Origin: Crotalaria pallida
Lineage: Eukaryota > Streptophyta > Magnoliopsida > Fabales > Fabaceae
Reading direction: 5' to 3'
NCBI GenBank assembly: GCA_037953625.1
Contig: CM075652.1
Span: forward strand, 71,949,501-72,013,500
DNA: 64,000 nt
The first letter of the stretch is position 1. Each line of letters begins with the position of its first letter. Shown piece by piece: positions 35,107 to 46,652 of this stretch. Below the pieces are notes generated by a model, which searched no databases, was not told the DNA's origin, and saw only the letters and a program-made list of their open reading frames with translations. Both the position numbers and the translations under genes were made by a program.

Positions 35107-36839
35107 GTAAGTACAGTCCACCATTAAGCCTCAAATCTCTTCGATTCTTTAGTGCATGTTACCTATAGCAAGTCCTAATCGTTTTCCCCAATTTCTTTGG
35201 TCAATTTCCATGTCAAATTTGGTGGTTTTTGGACCCTGCTCAACTGTTGTTGGCTGAGAACAGAGAGTTGGGATTCAAGGAACTGCTTGCTAATTTCAGA
35301 GGTTATACTTATCAAGCACTATCCTAAGGTATGGGAGAAGCTTACCTTATACTAGATTTAGACTAAAATCAAGTGATTTAGGATTTGAGTTAACAAAAAC
35401 TCAAAAGGGCATTATGTGTTTAAAGCACAAAGGCTTGGAGGCCAAATTCTGACTCAATTCTGTTTTGAGCAAATTTAAATTGATGCATGCAAGTGATTTT
35501 AAGGTTTAAATAAGAAATTAAATGTTGACTATGAGTTCTGTGGTATTGAATTGTGTTTATATTGATTTTTATGCAAATTGATACAATAAGCTTAATGCAT
35601 GCAAGCTAAATGTGTTTCTGGGCATGAACATATTTTTCTTAAGGTATATGAACTCTGAGAATGTTGAAATTGGGTTAGATTTGAGAAATGAAAAGAATGA
35701 TTTGTCAAAACTCTTGTTTTAGTGGACTGACTGCATAATCTAACCGGTTGCTCGATAATTGTAACCGGTTAGACACTGTAAAATTTCAAAAGAAAATCAG
35801 TTATTAAATCAGTCCTGAAGTCTTAGTGGTTTTACTCAAATCTATACTTTAATTTCATTAGAAATAATCTGAAGATGAGTTGCTTATAATGTCATGGTTC
35901 AGATTGAAGGATAAGAGTTATTGCCTTAAGTTAATGAGATAAACTCAAGAGGAAACTATGTTCATTTGAGGAGAAAATGTGATTTAGACTTTTGAATGAT
36001 GAAAACAGTGGTTTTTGAGGTATAAAACAATGTTAAACTTGTTTATGGATTGGGTAGAGAATTCAAGAAAAAGGGTTTTTCTGAATTACAATGGTAAATG
36101 GTTCAGGTCTGTAATTCTAACCGGTTAGCCTGAAACTGTAACCGGTTAGTACCTGAATCTGAAAAATAAAAAGTTAAGTTTTTGAATACCATTGGTTATG
36201 TTTTCCCAATCTAAATTTAAGGGCATGTTTTTGAGATAATTCAAAGGAGAATTTTGTGCCAAAGATTATGCCTCAAATAAATCATTCAAAAGGGAAATTG
36301 GAATATTTCTAAATCACAGTAATTAATGTAAACATAAAACCAACCCTGATAATTATGCATCCATATAGAATGGAAGTTTGGTTGGTAGGAACGTTTATCA
36401 TATTCTGGGAATATGAGGAGGGTACTCCGGGAGTACCAAATTGTAACCTACTTGATGACACATTCTGGGAATGTGGCCAGTGTCCGGGACCTGGTTTTTA
36501 TGCGTTCTGGGAACGTATGCGTTCTTGGAACGTGGTGCACACTCTGGGAGTGATGCTTATTATCCAAGTATGGTTTGACATTACGTTCTGGGAACGAATG
36601 TCAGTGTTCCGGGAACACAAGGGTGTATTGGATGGACGTCCAAGATGGACTTTTAGAGGCCTCAGTTGTGGATAGAAAATCATACATCATGCCACTTGCA
36701 TTATAAGAGATATAATGTTGAAAAATTGGTGTGCTCATATGTATTTGCATTATTATCTGTCCATGACATACTCGTGTTTGTAATTTTAGTCTTTATCAAT
36801 TATGTATATGTGTATACTTACTCCCTATGCCCTGTTTAG
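35107..36839 (+). other. Predicted LTR intron of C
   Basis: Donor TTTTG|GTAAGTACAG (GT at 35107) and acceptor CCCTGTTTAG|GTG (AG at 36838-36839), 1733 nt. The equivalent in the 3' LTR is 43217-44948. Exon 1 from the expected start to the donor contains no ATG that I can find. Confidence 0.62.
36400..36618 (+). repeat. Array of nine short hairpins in C 5' LTR
   Basis: Short inverted repeats around an almost constant centre TCTGGGA or TCCGGGA, with different but complementary arms: ATATTC/GAATAT (36400), GGTACTC/GAGTACC (36421), ACATTC/GAATGT (36460), GTC/GAC (36482), CGTTC/GAACG (36503, 36520, 36584), CACTC/GAGTG (36540), GTGTTC/GAACAC (36604). The array ends 221 nt before the predicted acceptor. 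Confidence 0.9.
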
Positions 36840-36842
36840 GTG

Positions 36843-37316
36843 ATGGCCAGATACCTAGCCTGCATCGAGATACGCCCTATCCCTAGTGGTATATGGACGT
36901 ACGAGGAGCACCGTGCCACCTTTGAGGGGGAAGTGGAGATCACCCTCTACCACCCTAACCCTCTGGTGCGAGTGAGACCTCGTCGATATAGGATCCCTTT
37001 AGTCTATACTATGCATGTTCCACCCTTTTATACATATAGAGGACCACCCCCGGCTCGACTTGTGCGTCGTTTTCATAGTTTTCATTTCAGAGCTGCCACT
37101 CGTTCTCATCCTTCCTCCCATAGAGTTGTCACTGAGGAGACTCCTTCTTTTGGTCCGACTGATTTCGAGAGGACTGCTTCTGTAGATCCTAGACCCAGTG
37201 GTCGGGTATCTACACAGTCGGGCGAGGTCGAGGAGGACCCTGTTGAGAATGAGAGCGAGGAGGAGGTGCATGTTGAGCCGACTGTTTCTGCTAGAGGTGG
37301 ACCTGCTGGTTCATAG
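36843..37316 (+). CDS. LTR-borne ORF of C, unknown function (5' LTR copy)
   Basis: 157 codons from ATG 36843 to TAG 37314, four bases after the predicted acceptor. I do not recognise it. The N-terminal third is mixed hydrophobic and charged (EIRPIPSGIWTYEEH, FEGEVEITLYHP); the middle is rich in Arg, Pro and His; the C-terminal 45 residues are strongly acidic (EVEEDPVENESEEEVHVEP). No signal peptide, membrane segment or zinc motif. The 3' LTR copy keeps the full frame with six amino-acid changes. The 12 base differences I count include more replacement than silent changes, so the pair shows no constraint since insertion. It might be non-coding. Confidence 0.5.
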   Translation: MARYLACIEIRPIPSGIWTYEEHRATFEGEVEITLYHPNPLVRVRPRRYRIPLVYTMHVPPFYTYRGPPPARLVRRFHSFHFRAATRSHPSSHRVVTEETPSFGPTDFERTASVDPRPSGRVSTQSGEVEEDPVENESEEEVHVEPTVSARGGPAGS

Positions 37317-37976
37317 GAGCCTGCATAGCGTGGATGTTTTGGATCCTAGATCCTAGGGATAGAGCTGTGGAGGATCTGAGGAGCTGCTGAGGACACGGAT
37401 GACCTGCTCTGGGACTTCTACTTTTGGGACTATGTGATATATTGTATATATTTTGAGAGGTCTTAGAGTGAGGTTTTATTTTATGCAGCTGGTTTGTATA
37501 TATTTTTATAAACTCTTGCTATCTCGACTTATGTTACTTGCTACTGATGATACTGGTGGGGTTTTATCTTGACATATATATATATATATATATATGCATA
37601 TGATGTTTTATTTACCTCAGCAGTGCCCCACAAGTGTTACTTTTTACTTTCGCATACTCTGATTTTGACGTAAAAGGATTCGGCGATAAGTTCATATTCT
37701 ATGCACTCGATCAAAATTCAAGAGACAATAATACTTTTCAAGAAATGCTAAGAAAATGTTTTTATTATATTAGAAAAATATTGTCTCGAGAGTCTTTTAT
37801 AATAAAAGTATTGTTATGCCGAATTCAAATGTTTGTTCCGATTACAAGTGTTCATGAATGAGCAAGTATCAATTAAAAAGGAAAAGTTTTCTAGTCCTAA
37901 TTTTGATAGCAAGTATTTTACATTTGAAAATATTTATTATTTTTGAGATATAGAAATGAGGGTGTCACACCTTGGG

Positions 37977-37994
37977 TGGTATAAGAGCATTGGA
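37977..37994 (+). promoter_or_regulatory. Primer-binding site of C (tRNA-iMet type)
   Basis: TGGTATAAGAGCATTGGA, seven bases after the LTR; one difference (A for C at the seventh base) from the usual TGGTATCAGAGC, as seen intact in B. Confidence 0.82.
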
Positions 37995-38126
37995 CCTGTC
38001 CCTCATGGCCCCGATGATGCAGCTAAGTATGGATTCAGTGTAAATTGAATATGTTTTGAGTAAGTTAGTAGCATTTATATTTAAAGACCTTTTTAGTGAC
38101 CCAAAGCCCATAGTGCAGGTCTTTCT

Positions 38127-41100
38127 ATGGCAACCAGAAATAGAAATATTACAAACGAAATGTTAGAACGAATCAGGACCGTGCTGGAAGGCATGCAGCA
38201 GCAGCAGCAACAGCCACCTCTAGGGCGAGCTGGTAACCCACCTGTTGGCAACATGGCGAATCATGATGCTAAGACTTTGTCGGAATTCAGAAAGCGCAAT
38301 CCACCAAGGTTTGAAGGCGGATACAAACCTGATGAGGCAAACAAGTGGTTGTACTAGATCAACAAGATTTTTCGAACTCTGGAGTGTTCTGATGAACAGA
38401 AGGTAACCTATGCAGTTTACATGCTTCATGGGGAAGCTGAAAACTGGTGGGATCACACTGTCCAATTGCTAAATTTTGAAAGGAGAGCAATCAACTAGGG
38501 AGTGTTTATGGAGAAATTTCTTAATAAATACTTTTCGAAAGATTTAAGGAGAAAGAAGGAAGTAGAGTTCATGCAATTGAAGCAGGGGGATATGAGTGTA
38601 GGAGAATATGCTGCCAGATTTGAGGAACTGATGAAATATTCTCCCTACTACTTGAATAACCCTGATGAAAGGAGTAAGTGTGTTAAGTTTGAAGGTGGAC
38701 TGAGACCGGAGTTGAAGTCTATTTTCAGTTATCAGAGGATTCAGAGTTTCCCTGCACTTGTGGATATGTGCAGAATGTATGAGGATGACAAGAAGGCTGA
38801 GTTGATTGGAAGTCAAGGGAAAGGGGTTGGACAGAACTATGGACCACAGAGGAAGAAGAGGTTTGATCATCGGAGTAATGGTCCATATTCTCAGAAGAAC
38901 AAAGGCAAGGGCAAAGCTGTGCTTGATAACAAGAACAAGTCTCGCGATAATGCTCCTTATTGCGAGAAGTGTAGGCGTTATCATCATGGTCAATTCTGCG
39001 GGTCCACAGGAGGATGTTTCAAGTGTGGAAAGCAAGGTCACTTTGCTCGTGAATGCAAGGAGTTTGCAAAAGATGATGCAAAGGGATCTGCTGGCAAGAA
39101 TGTGGTGCAAGGAAGAGTGTTTACCCTGAGTGGTAATGAAGCAACCCAAACCCCGAATCTCGTGCAAGGTAACTTTCTGCTTAATAATCAACCTTGCAAA
39201 ATCGTGTTTGATTCTAGAGCTACACATTCTTTTGTTTCTCCTGAATGTGTAAATAGGCTGAATCTTGTTGTTTCCGATTCACCTTGCTATCTTAGTATAG
39301 ATACCCCTACTGGAATATCGATTTTTACCGCTAAAGTCTGTTTAGGGTGTAATGTGGAAATTTTGGGTCGTCTTTCCAAAGTAGATTTGGTTTGTCTCCC
39401 TAAGTTACATTTGGATGTGATCTTGGGTATGGATTGGTTGATGAAGAACCAAGTGATCATCAATTGTGAGGAAAAGACAATTCAATATAGGACCCTCGAA
39501 CCTGAAGGTTATATGTGTTTGTTCTCTGCTACTGGGGAAGAAGAGTCGATGCCGATAGAAGAGATTCCTGTGGTGAGGGAATTTCCGGAAGTATTTCCTG
39601 AGGAGATACCAGGATTACCTCCGAAGCGAGAGATAGAGTTTGGGATTGATTTAGTCCCTGGAGCTGGTCCCATCTCTATTGCTCCTTATAGGATGGCACC
39701 ACCAAAAATGGCAGAAATGAAAAAGCAGATCGAGGAATTGCTGCAGAAGCAGATGATCAGGCCAAGCGTTTCGCCTTGGGGAGCTCCATTACTGTTTGTA
39801 AAGAAGAAGGATGGGAGTATGAGAATGTGTGTGGACTACAGGCAGTTGAATAAGGTCACCATTAAGAATAAGTACCGTTTGCCAAGGATTGATGACCTTA
39901 TGGATCAAGTTAGGGGAGCTGCAGTATTTTCCAAGATTGATCTGAGATCGGGTTATCATCAGATCAGGATAAAGGAGGAGGATATACCCAAGACTGTATT
40001 TCGATCTCGATACGGTCATTATGAGTATGTTGTGATGCCGTTCAGATTGACTAATGCACCTGCTATTTTCATGGATTATATGAACCGGATCTTTAGACCA
40101 TACTTGGATTTATTTGTGGTGGTGTTTATTGACGATATTCTGGTCTATTCTAAGAATCCGGAAGAGCATGAGGAGCATCTCAGGATTGTGTTAAAAGTCC
40201 TGAAAGAGAAGCAATTATATGCCAAACTTACGAAATGTGAGTTTTGGTTAAATGAAGTGAAGTTTTTGGGGCATGTAATCTCTAAAGAAGAAATTGCGGT
40301 GGATCCAGCAAAAGTAAGTTCAATGCTGAGCTGGGAACAGCCTAAGACTGTGACTGAGGTGAGAAGTTTCTTAGGGCTGGGTGGATACTATCGTCGGTTC
40401 ATAGAAGGATTTTCCAAGATTGCATTGCCTTTGACCAAGTTGACTCGGAAAGATCAACCGTTCGTGTGGGACGATCGGTGTGAAGTTAGTTTCCGTGAGT
40501 TGAAGGAAAGGTTAACATCATCTCCTATGTTAATCTTACCTGATCCTCACAAAAGTTTTGAAGTGTACTGTGATGCATCTAAGCAAGGACTGGGTTGTGT
40601 ATTGATGCAAGAAGGAAGAGTAGTGGCTTATGCATCGCGAAAATTGAAGAATCATGAGGTGAATTACCCGACACACGATTTGGAATTGGCTGCGATCGTG
40701 TTTGCCTTAAAGATATGGAGACATCACCCCTATGGCACTACGTTCCAAGTATTTAGTGACCATAAGAGTTTGAAATATCTGTTCGATCAGAAAGAGTTGA
40801 ACATGAGGCAAAGAAGGTGGATGGAGTTTTTGAAAGATTATGACTTTAAACTCCACTATCATCCGGGTAAAGCCAATGTGGTTGCAGATGCTTTGAGTCG
40901 GAAAGCAATCCACATAAGTGCGATGATGGTTAAGGAAGCAGCGTTGATTGAGGAATTTAGAGATTTGAGCCTGTTGACACAAGTGGAGCCAACAAGTATC
41001 AAGTTAGGGATGTTGCAGATCACAAATGAGTTTTTGTAAATAATTCGCGAGTTGCAACAAGCGGATGGAGAATTGATGGAAAAAATGAGATTAGGTTCAG

Positions 41101-42461
41101 AAGGAAAAGAACCTGATTTCAAGATTGGGTTGGATGGAATCCTTCGTTTTAGGACAAGTATTTGTATACCAAGAGATCAGGAGGTTTGAAGATTGATTCT
41201 TGATGAAGCACATAAGAGTCGGATGAGTATGCATCCTGGATCGACCAAAATGTATCAGGATCTGAAGATGTTTTGGTGGTCTGGATTGAAAAAGGATGTT
41301 GCAGAATATGTGGCGGCATGCTTGATTTGCCAAAAAGCTAAGGTAGAACATCAGAAACCAGGAGGACAGTTGCAACCTTTGAGTATTCCCCAATGGAAAT
41401 GGGATAGCATCTCAATGGATTTTGTGTCTGGTTTGCCAAGGACAGCAGCAAATCATGACGCAATCTGGGTGATTGTGGATAGGTTGACCAAGTCGGCGCA
41501 TTTCGTTCCGATCAATATGCGCTATTCTTTGAACAAGCTTACCCAGATCTATATTAAGGAGGTAGTTCGTCTTCACGGAGTACCTTCGAGTATTGTGTCG
41601 GATCGAGATCCCAGATTTTCTTCGCAATTCTGGAAAAGTTTACATGATGCTATGGGAACGAGATTGAAATTGAGTTCTGCGTATCATCCACAGACTGATG
41701 GCCAGACGGAGAGAACGATTCAGTCTTTGGAAGATGTGTTGCGGGCTTGTGCACTTGAAGAACAAGGAAGTTGGGATCAAGTGCTACCTCTTGCAGAATT
41801 CACATACAACAACAACTATCATGCAAGTATTGGGATGGCACCGTTTGAGGCGTTGTATGGAAGGAAATGTCAAACCCCGCTATGTTGGTTCCAAGTGGGG
41901 GAGAATTTAATGGTTGGACCGGAAATGATACAGCAGACATCTGAGAAGATTAAGATGGTTCAGGCAAAGATGAAAGCGGCTCAGAGTCGGCAGAAGAGTT
42001 ACGCTGATAAGAGGAGAAAACCATTAGAGTTTTCGGAAGGCGATCATGTGTTTCTTCAGATAGTTCCGATGAAAGGAATTAGCAGAGCCTTGAGAACCCG
42101 AAAGCTTTCGCCTAAGTGTATAGGTCCATACCAAATCCTTAAGAGAGGTGGTCGTGTTGCTTATCAACTAGCTTTACCACCCTCTCTATCCAATTTGCAC
42201 AACGTCTTTCATGTTTCGCAATTGAAGGAGTATGTGCATGACCCATCAGTTATTTTAAAACTCCAACCTGATGACCTAACTTTGAAGGAGAACCTTACCT
42301 TTGAGACCAGACCAGTTCAGATAGAAGATCGTGAAGTTAAGCAGCTCAGGGGAAAGGAGATACCTTTAGTTAAGGTCATATGGGAAAATGCTGACGTGTC
42401 TGAAGCTACGTGGGAATTAGAGGAAAAGATGCGTCAAGAGTATCCGGAGTTGTTTATGTAA
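38127..42461 (+). pseudogene. C gag-pol polyprotein of Tekay chromovirus, four stops
   Basis: Single frame. Gag domain (38127-38800); zinc knuckle CFKCGKQGHFAREC (about 39018-39060); protease with DSRATHSF at 39210, where the Gly of the active-site triad reads Arg; RT with FIDDILVYS (about 40125); RNase H starting YCDASKQ (40566) and ending VVADALSRK; integrase with the His-His-Cys-Cys region from about 41205, DFVSGLP, SDRDPRF and a catalytic Glu in QTERT; chromodomain at the C-terminus (VKVIWENADVSEATWELE). In-frame stops at 38355, 38496, 41037 and 41187. RT motif MPFRLTNAP also has Arg where relatives have Gly. It would make capsid, protease, RT and integrase, and direct integration towards marked chromatin; here it is dead. 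Confidence 0.95.
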
Positions 42462-42490
42462 GCTAGAATTTCGGGGACGAAATTCCTTTT

Positions 42491-42504
42491 AAGTGGGGGA
42501 GTAG
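42491..42504 (+). promoter_or_regulatory. Polypurine tract of C
   Basis: AAGTGGGGGAGTAG directly before the 3' LTR, preceded by GAATTTCGGGGACGAAATTCC-like sequence as in B. Confidence 0.85.
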
Positions 42505-44508
42505 TGTAACACCCCTAATTTTCGTCTCCCGGATAATAAGGAAATTAATAATAAAAGTTTTATTATTAATTTATATGAATTTCCAAGTTTATGTTTTGTA
42601 TTTAATTAGCCTAAAATATAAAAATAAGTTGAAATATTTTTATATGGCAGATAAATGCAAAATATAAGGATATTGCATTTTAGTCCCTGAACTAAGACCT
42701 AAATGTAATATTGAAAAAGTTCTTGGAGGGAAAGATTTAAAAATATTAATTTTTAAATTTTGTACTGATCTAACCGGTTAGTAATGCCCTGTAACCGGTT
42801 AGACGATGAACCCATAAACTGGGTTAGTGGATTTTGATGAGTAATCACTTGATTAATTCGATTAACCGCCACGAATACAGCCTTAAACCAGTGGAAAACA
42901 CGCGTCAACGTGCATGTTACTCTGGTTTGTCTATAAATTGTTGAATTTCTGAGGAATTGGGGGTTGATTCTGCTGATTTTGGGTTGAGAAGGGTTGTTAC
43001 GGTTTCGGTTTCGTTCAGAGGAATTCGTCTTCTTCCTTGAGAGTTAGAGAGCGAAACACACACTTCTGAAAAGCTTGAATCAAGGGCTTTTCAGTGATAT
43101 ACACTTTGTGAGCTGAGTGTTCGTGTGGGAGGAGGAATCGATCTTAGAAGTTGGAGTTGGAAAACTGAATTCTGTGTTCTTCTTGTTCTGGAAGCTGGGT
43201 TTCAGCTTTGATTTTGGTAAGTACAGTCCACCATTAAGCCTTAAATCTCTTCGATTCTTTAGTGCTTGTTACCTATAGCAAGTCCTAATCGTTTTCCCCA
43301 ATTTCTTTGGTCAATTTCCATGTCAAATTTGGTGGTTTTTGGACCCTGCTCAACTGTTGTTGGCTGAGAACAGAGAGTTGGGATTCAAGGAACTTCTTGC
43401 TAATTTCAGAGGTTATACTTATCAAGCACTATCCTAAGGTATGGGAGAAGCTTACCTTATACTAGATTTAGACTAAAATCAAGTGATTTAGGATTGAGTT
43501 AACAAAAACTCAAAAGGGCATTATGTGTTTAAAGCACAAAGGCTTAGAGGCCAAATTCTGACTCAATTCTGTTTTGAGCAAATTTAAATTGATGCATGCA
43601 AGTGATTTTAAGGTTTAAATCAGAAATTAAATGTTGATTATGAGTTCTGTGGTATTGAATTGTGTTTGTATTGATTTTTATGCAAATTGATACAATAAGC
43701 TTAATGCATGCAAGCTAAATGTGTTTCTGGGCATGAACATATTTTTCTTAAGGTATATGAACTCTGAGAATGTTGAAATTGGGTTAGATTTGAGAAAAGA
43801 AAAGAATGATTTGTCAAAACTCTTATTTTAGTGGACTGACTGCATAATCTAACCGGTTGCTCGATAATTGTAACCTGTTAGACACTGTAAAATTTCAAAA
43901 GAAAATCAGTTATTAAATCAGTCCTGAAGTCTTAGTGGTTTTACTCAAATCTATACTTTAATTTCATTAGAAATAATCTGAAGATGAGTTGCTTATAATG
44001 TCATGGTTCAGATTGAAGGATAAGAGTTAATGCCTTAAGTTAATGAGATAAACTCAAGAGGAAACTATGTTCATTTGAGGAGAAAATGTGATCTAGACTT
44101 TTGAATGATGAAAACAGTGGTTTTTGAGGTATAAAACAATGTTAAACTTGTTTATGGATTGGGTAGAGAATTCAAGAAAAAGGGTTTTTCTGAATTACAA
44201 TGGTAAATGGTTCAGGTCTGTAATTCTAACCGGTTAGCCTGAAACTGTAACCGGTTAGTACCTGAATCTGAAAAATAAAAAGTTAAGTTTTTGAATACCA
44301 TTGGTTATGTTTTCCCAATCTAAGTTTAAGGGCATGTTTTTGAGATAATTCAAAGGAGAATTTTGTGCCAAAGATTATGCCTCAAATAAATCATTCAAAA
44401 GGGAAATTGGAATATTTCTAAATCACAGTAATTAATGTAAAGATAAAACCAACCCTGATAATTGTGCATCCATATAGAATGGAAGTTTGGTTGGTAGGAA
44501 CGTTTATC

Positions 44509-44727
44509 ATATTCTGGGAATATGAGGAGGGTACTCCGGGAGTACCAAATTGTAACCTACTTGATGACACATTCTGGGAATGTGGCCAGTGTCCGGGACC
44601 TGGTTTTTATGCGTTCTGGGAACGTATGCGTTCTGGGAACGTGGTGCACACTCCGGGAGTGATGCTTATTATCCAAGTATGGTTTGACATTACGTTCTGG
44701 GAATGAATGTCAGTGTTCCAGGAACAC
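44509..44727 (+). repeat. Hairpin array in C 3' LTR
   Basis: Second copy of the array at 36400-36618; most arms are identical, with the two changes noted for the 3' LTR. Confidence 0.88.
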
Positions 44728-44951
44728 AAGGGTGTATTGGATGGACGTCCATGATGGACTTTTAGAGGCCTCAGTTGTGGATAGAAAATCATACATCATG
44801 CCACTTGCATTATAAGAGATATAATGTTGAAAAATTGGTGTGCTCATATGTATTTGCATTATTATCTGTCCATGACATACTTGTGTTTGTAATTTTAGTC
44901 TTTATCAATTATGTATATGTGTATACTTACTCCCTATGCCCTGTTTAGGTG

Positions 44952-45425
44952 ATGGCCAGATACCTAGCCTGCATCGAGATACGCCCTATCCCTAGTGGTA
45001 TATGGACGTACGAGGAGCACCGTGCCACCTTTGAGGGGGAAGTGGAGATCACCCTCTACCACCCCAACCCTCTGGTGCGAGTGCGACCTCGTCGATTTAG
45101 GATCCCTTTAGTCTATACTATGCATGTTCCACCCTTTTATACATATAGAGGACCACCCCCGGCTCGACTTGTGTGTCGTTTTCATAGTTTTTGTTTCAGA
45201 GCTGCCACTCGTTCTCATCCTTCCTCCCATAGAGTTGTCACTGAGGAGACTCCTCCTCCTGGTCCGACTGATTTCGAGAGGACTGCTTCTGTAGATCCTA
45301 GACCTAGTGGTCGGGTATCTACACAGTCGGGCGAGGTCGAGGAGGACCCTGTGGAGGATGAGAGCGAGGAGGAGGTGCATGTTGAGCCGACTGTTTCTGC
45401 TAGAGGTGGACCTGCTGGTTCATAG
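44952..45425 (+). CDS. LTR-borne ORF of C, unknown function (3' LTR copy)
   Basis: 157 codons, ATG 44952 to TAG 45423, same frame and length as the 5' LTR copy, with Phe for Tyr, Cys for Arg, Cys for His, Pro-Pro for Ser-Phe and Asp for Asn changes. It begins four bases after the equivalent acceptor (AG at 44947-44948). Function unknown. Confidence 0.5.
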   Translation: MARYLACIEIRPIPSGIWTYEEHRATFEGEVEITLYHPNPLVRVRPRRFRIPLVYTMHVPPFYTYRGPPPARLVCRFHSFCFRAATRSHPSSHRVVTEETPPPGPTDFERTASVDPRPSGRVSTQSGEVEEDPVEDESEEEVHVEPTVSARGGPAGS

Positions 45426-46070
45426 GAGCCTGCATAGCGTGGATGTTTTGGATCCTAGATCCTAGGGATAGAGCTGTGGAGGATCTGAGGAGCTGCTGAG
45501 GACACGGATGACCTGCTCTGGGACTTCTACTTTTGGGACTATGTGATATATTGTATATATTTTGAGAGGTCTTAGAGTGAGGTTTTATTTTATGCAGCTG
45601 GTTTGTATATATTTTTATAAACTCTTGCTATCTCGACTTATGTTACTTGCTACTGATGATACTGGTGGGGTTTTATCTTGACATATATATATATATGCAT
45701 ATGATGTTTTATTTACCTCAGCAGTGCCCCACAAGTGTTACTTTTTACTTCCGCATACTCTGATTTTGACGTAAAAGGATTCAGCGATAAGTTCATATTC
45801 TATGCACTCGATCAAAATTCAAGAGACAATAAGACTTTTCAAGAAATGCTAAGAAAATGTTTTTATTATATTAGAAAAATATTGTCTCGAGAGTCTTTTG
45901 TAATAAAAGTATTGTTAAGCCGAATTCAAATGTTTGTTCCGATTACAAGTGTTCATGAATGAGCAAGTATCAATTAAAAAGGAAAAATTTTCTAGTCCTA
46001 ATTTTGATAGCAAGTATTTTACATTTGAAAATATTTATTATTTTTGAGATATAGAAATGAGGGTGTCACA

Positions 46071-46652
46071 TATGCAGCAAACATATACAACAATAGAGGC
46101 CCACAACAACACAATCATGACCTCTCTTCCAATAGATACAACCCTGGATGGAGGAACCATCCCAACCTGAAGTGGTCTGATCAATAACAGCAACCTTCTC
46201 CTAATGTTCCATTTCAGAACACCGCTGGACCGAGTAGACCACCATATGTACCTCCTCCAATCCAGCAGCAAAGGCAACAACAACAGCAGCAAGTGGTTCA
46301 TCCTGCACCATCGGCCCCTCCATCCAACCAACCTACCTTGGAGGAGTTGGTGAGGCATATGACCATGCAGAAACTCCAATTTCAACAAGAAACTAGAGCA
46401 TCCATTCAGAGACAAGAGGCATCCATTCAGACTTTGACAAATCAGATGGGTCAAAGGGCAACTTCTCTCAACAACTTGCAATCTCAAAATTCTGACAAGT
46501 TGCCTTCCCAAACAGTGATCAACCCTCAGAATCAGAATGTGAGTGCCATCAACCCGAGGTCAGGAAAGCAGATTGTCACACCCACACCACAACCTCACCT
46601 CAACAATGATGCTCTAGCTTCCTATAAAGGGAAGAGCCAAGTGATAGATTAA
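46071..46652 (+). pseudogene. A gag, last part
   Basis: Resumes the frame of 33291 at the TATGC duplicate. Asn/Gln/Pro-rich segment with a PGWRNHPNL motif typical of Athila Gag, then a glutamine-rich coiled coil ending in INPRSGKQ. In-frame TAA at 46185-46187 and 46650-46652. Confidence 0.82.

Larger units (their letters stand above)
34394..37969 (+). repeat. C 5' LTR
   Basis: TGTAACACCC to GGGTGTCACA. Order: palindrome pair in U3, TATA box, exon 1 without ATG, GTAAG donor, two further palindrome pairs, hairpin array, AG acceptor, ORF, TA microsatellite (37577-37597), and end. Confidence 0.95.
34394..46070 (+). mobile_element. Element C: Tekay chromovirus in A gag
   Basis: 11,677 bp with exact duplications TATGC (34389-34393, 46071-46075). 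LTRs of 3576 and 3566 bp, iMet-type primer site, one-frame gag-pol with C-terminal chromodomain, and polypurine tract. LTRs differ by about 1-2% by eye, part of it a TA-repeat length difference. The most complete element here, but broken by four in-frame stops. Confidence 0.95.
42505..46070 (+). repeat. C 3' LTR
   Basis: Copy of the 5' LTR with about 1-2% differences. The hairpin array lies at 44509-44727; one stem is broken (GGAATG near 44700) and one centre altered (CCAGGAACAC near 44717). The TA microsatellite is shorter. Confidence 0.95.

Noticed and set aside
37634..37861. 75-codon ORF present in both LTRs of C (also 45735)
   Set aside because: Conserved only because the LTRs are near-identical; no acceptor or domain supports it, unlike the ORF at 36843.
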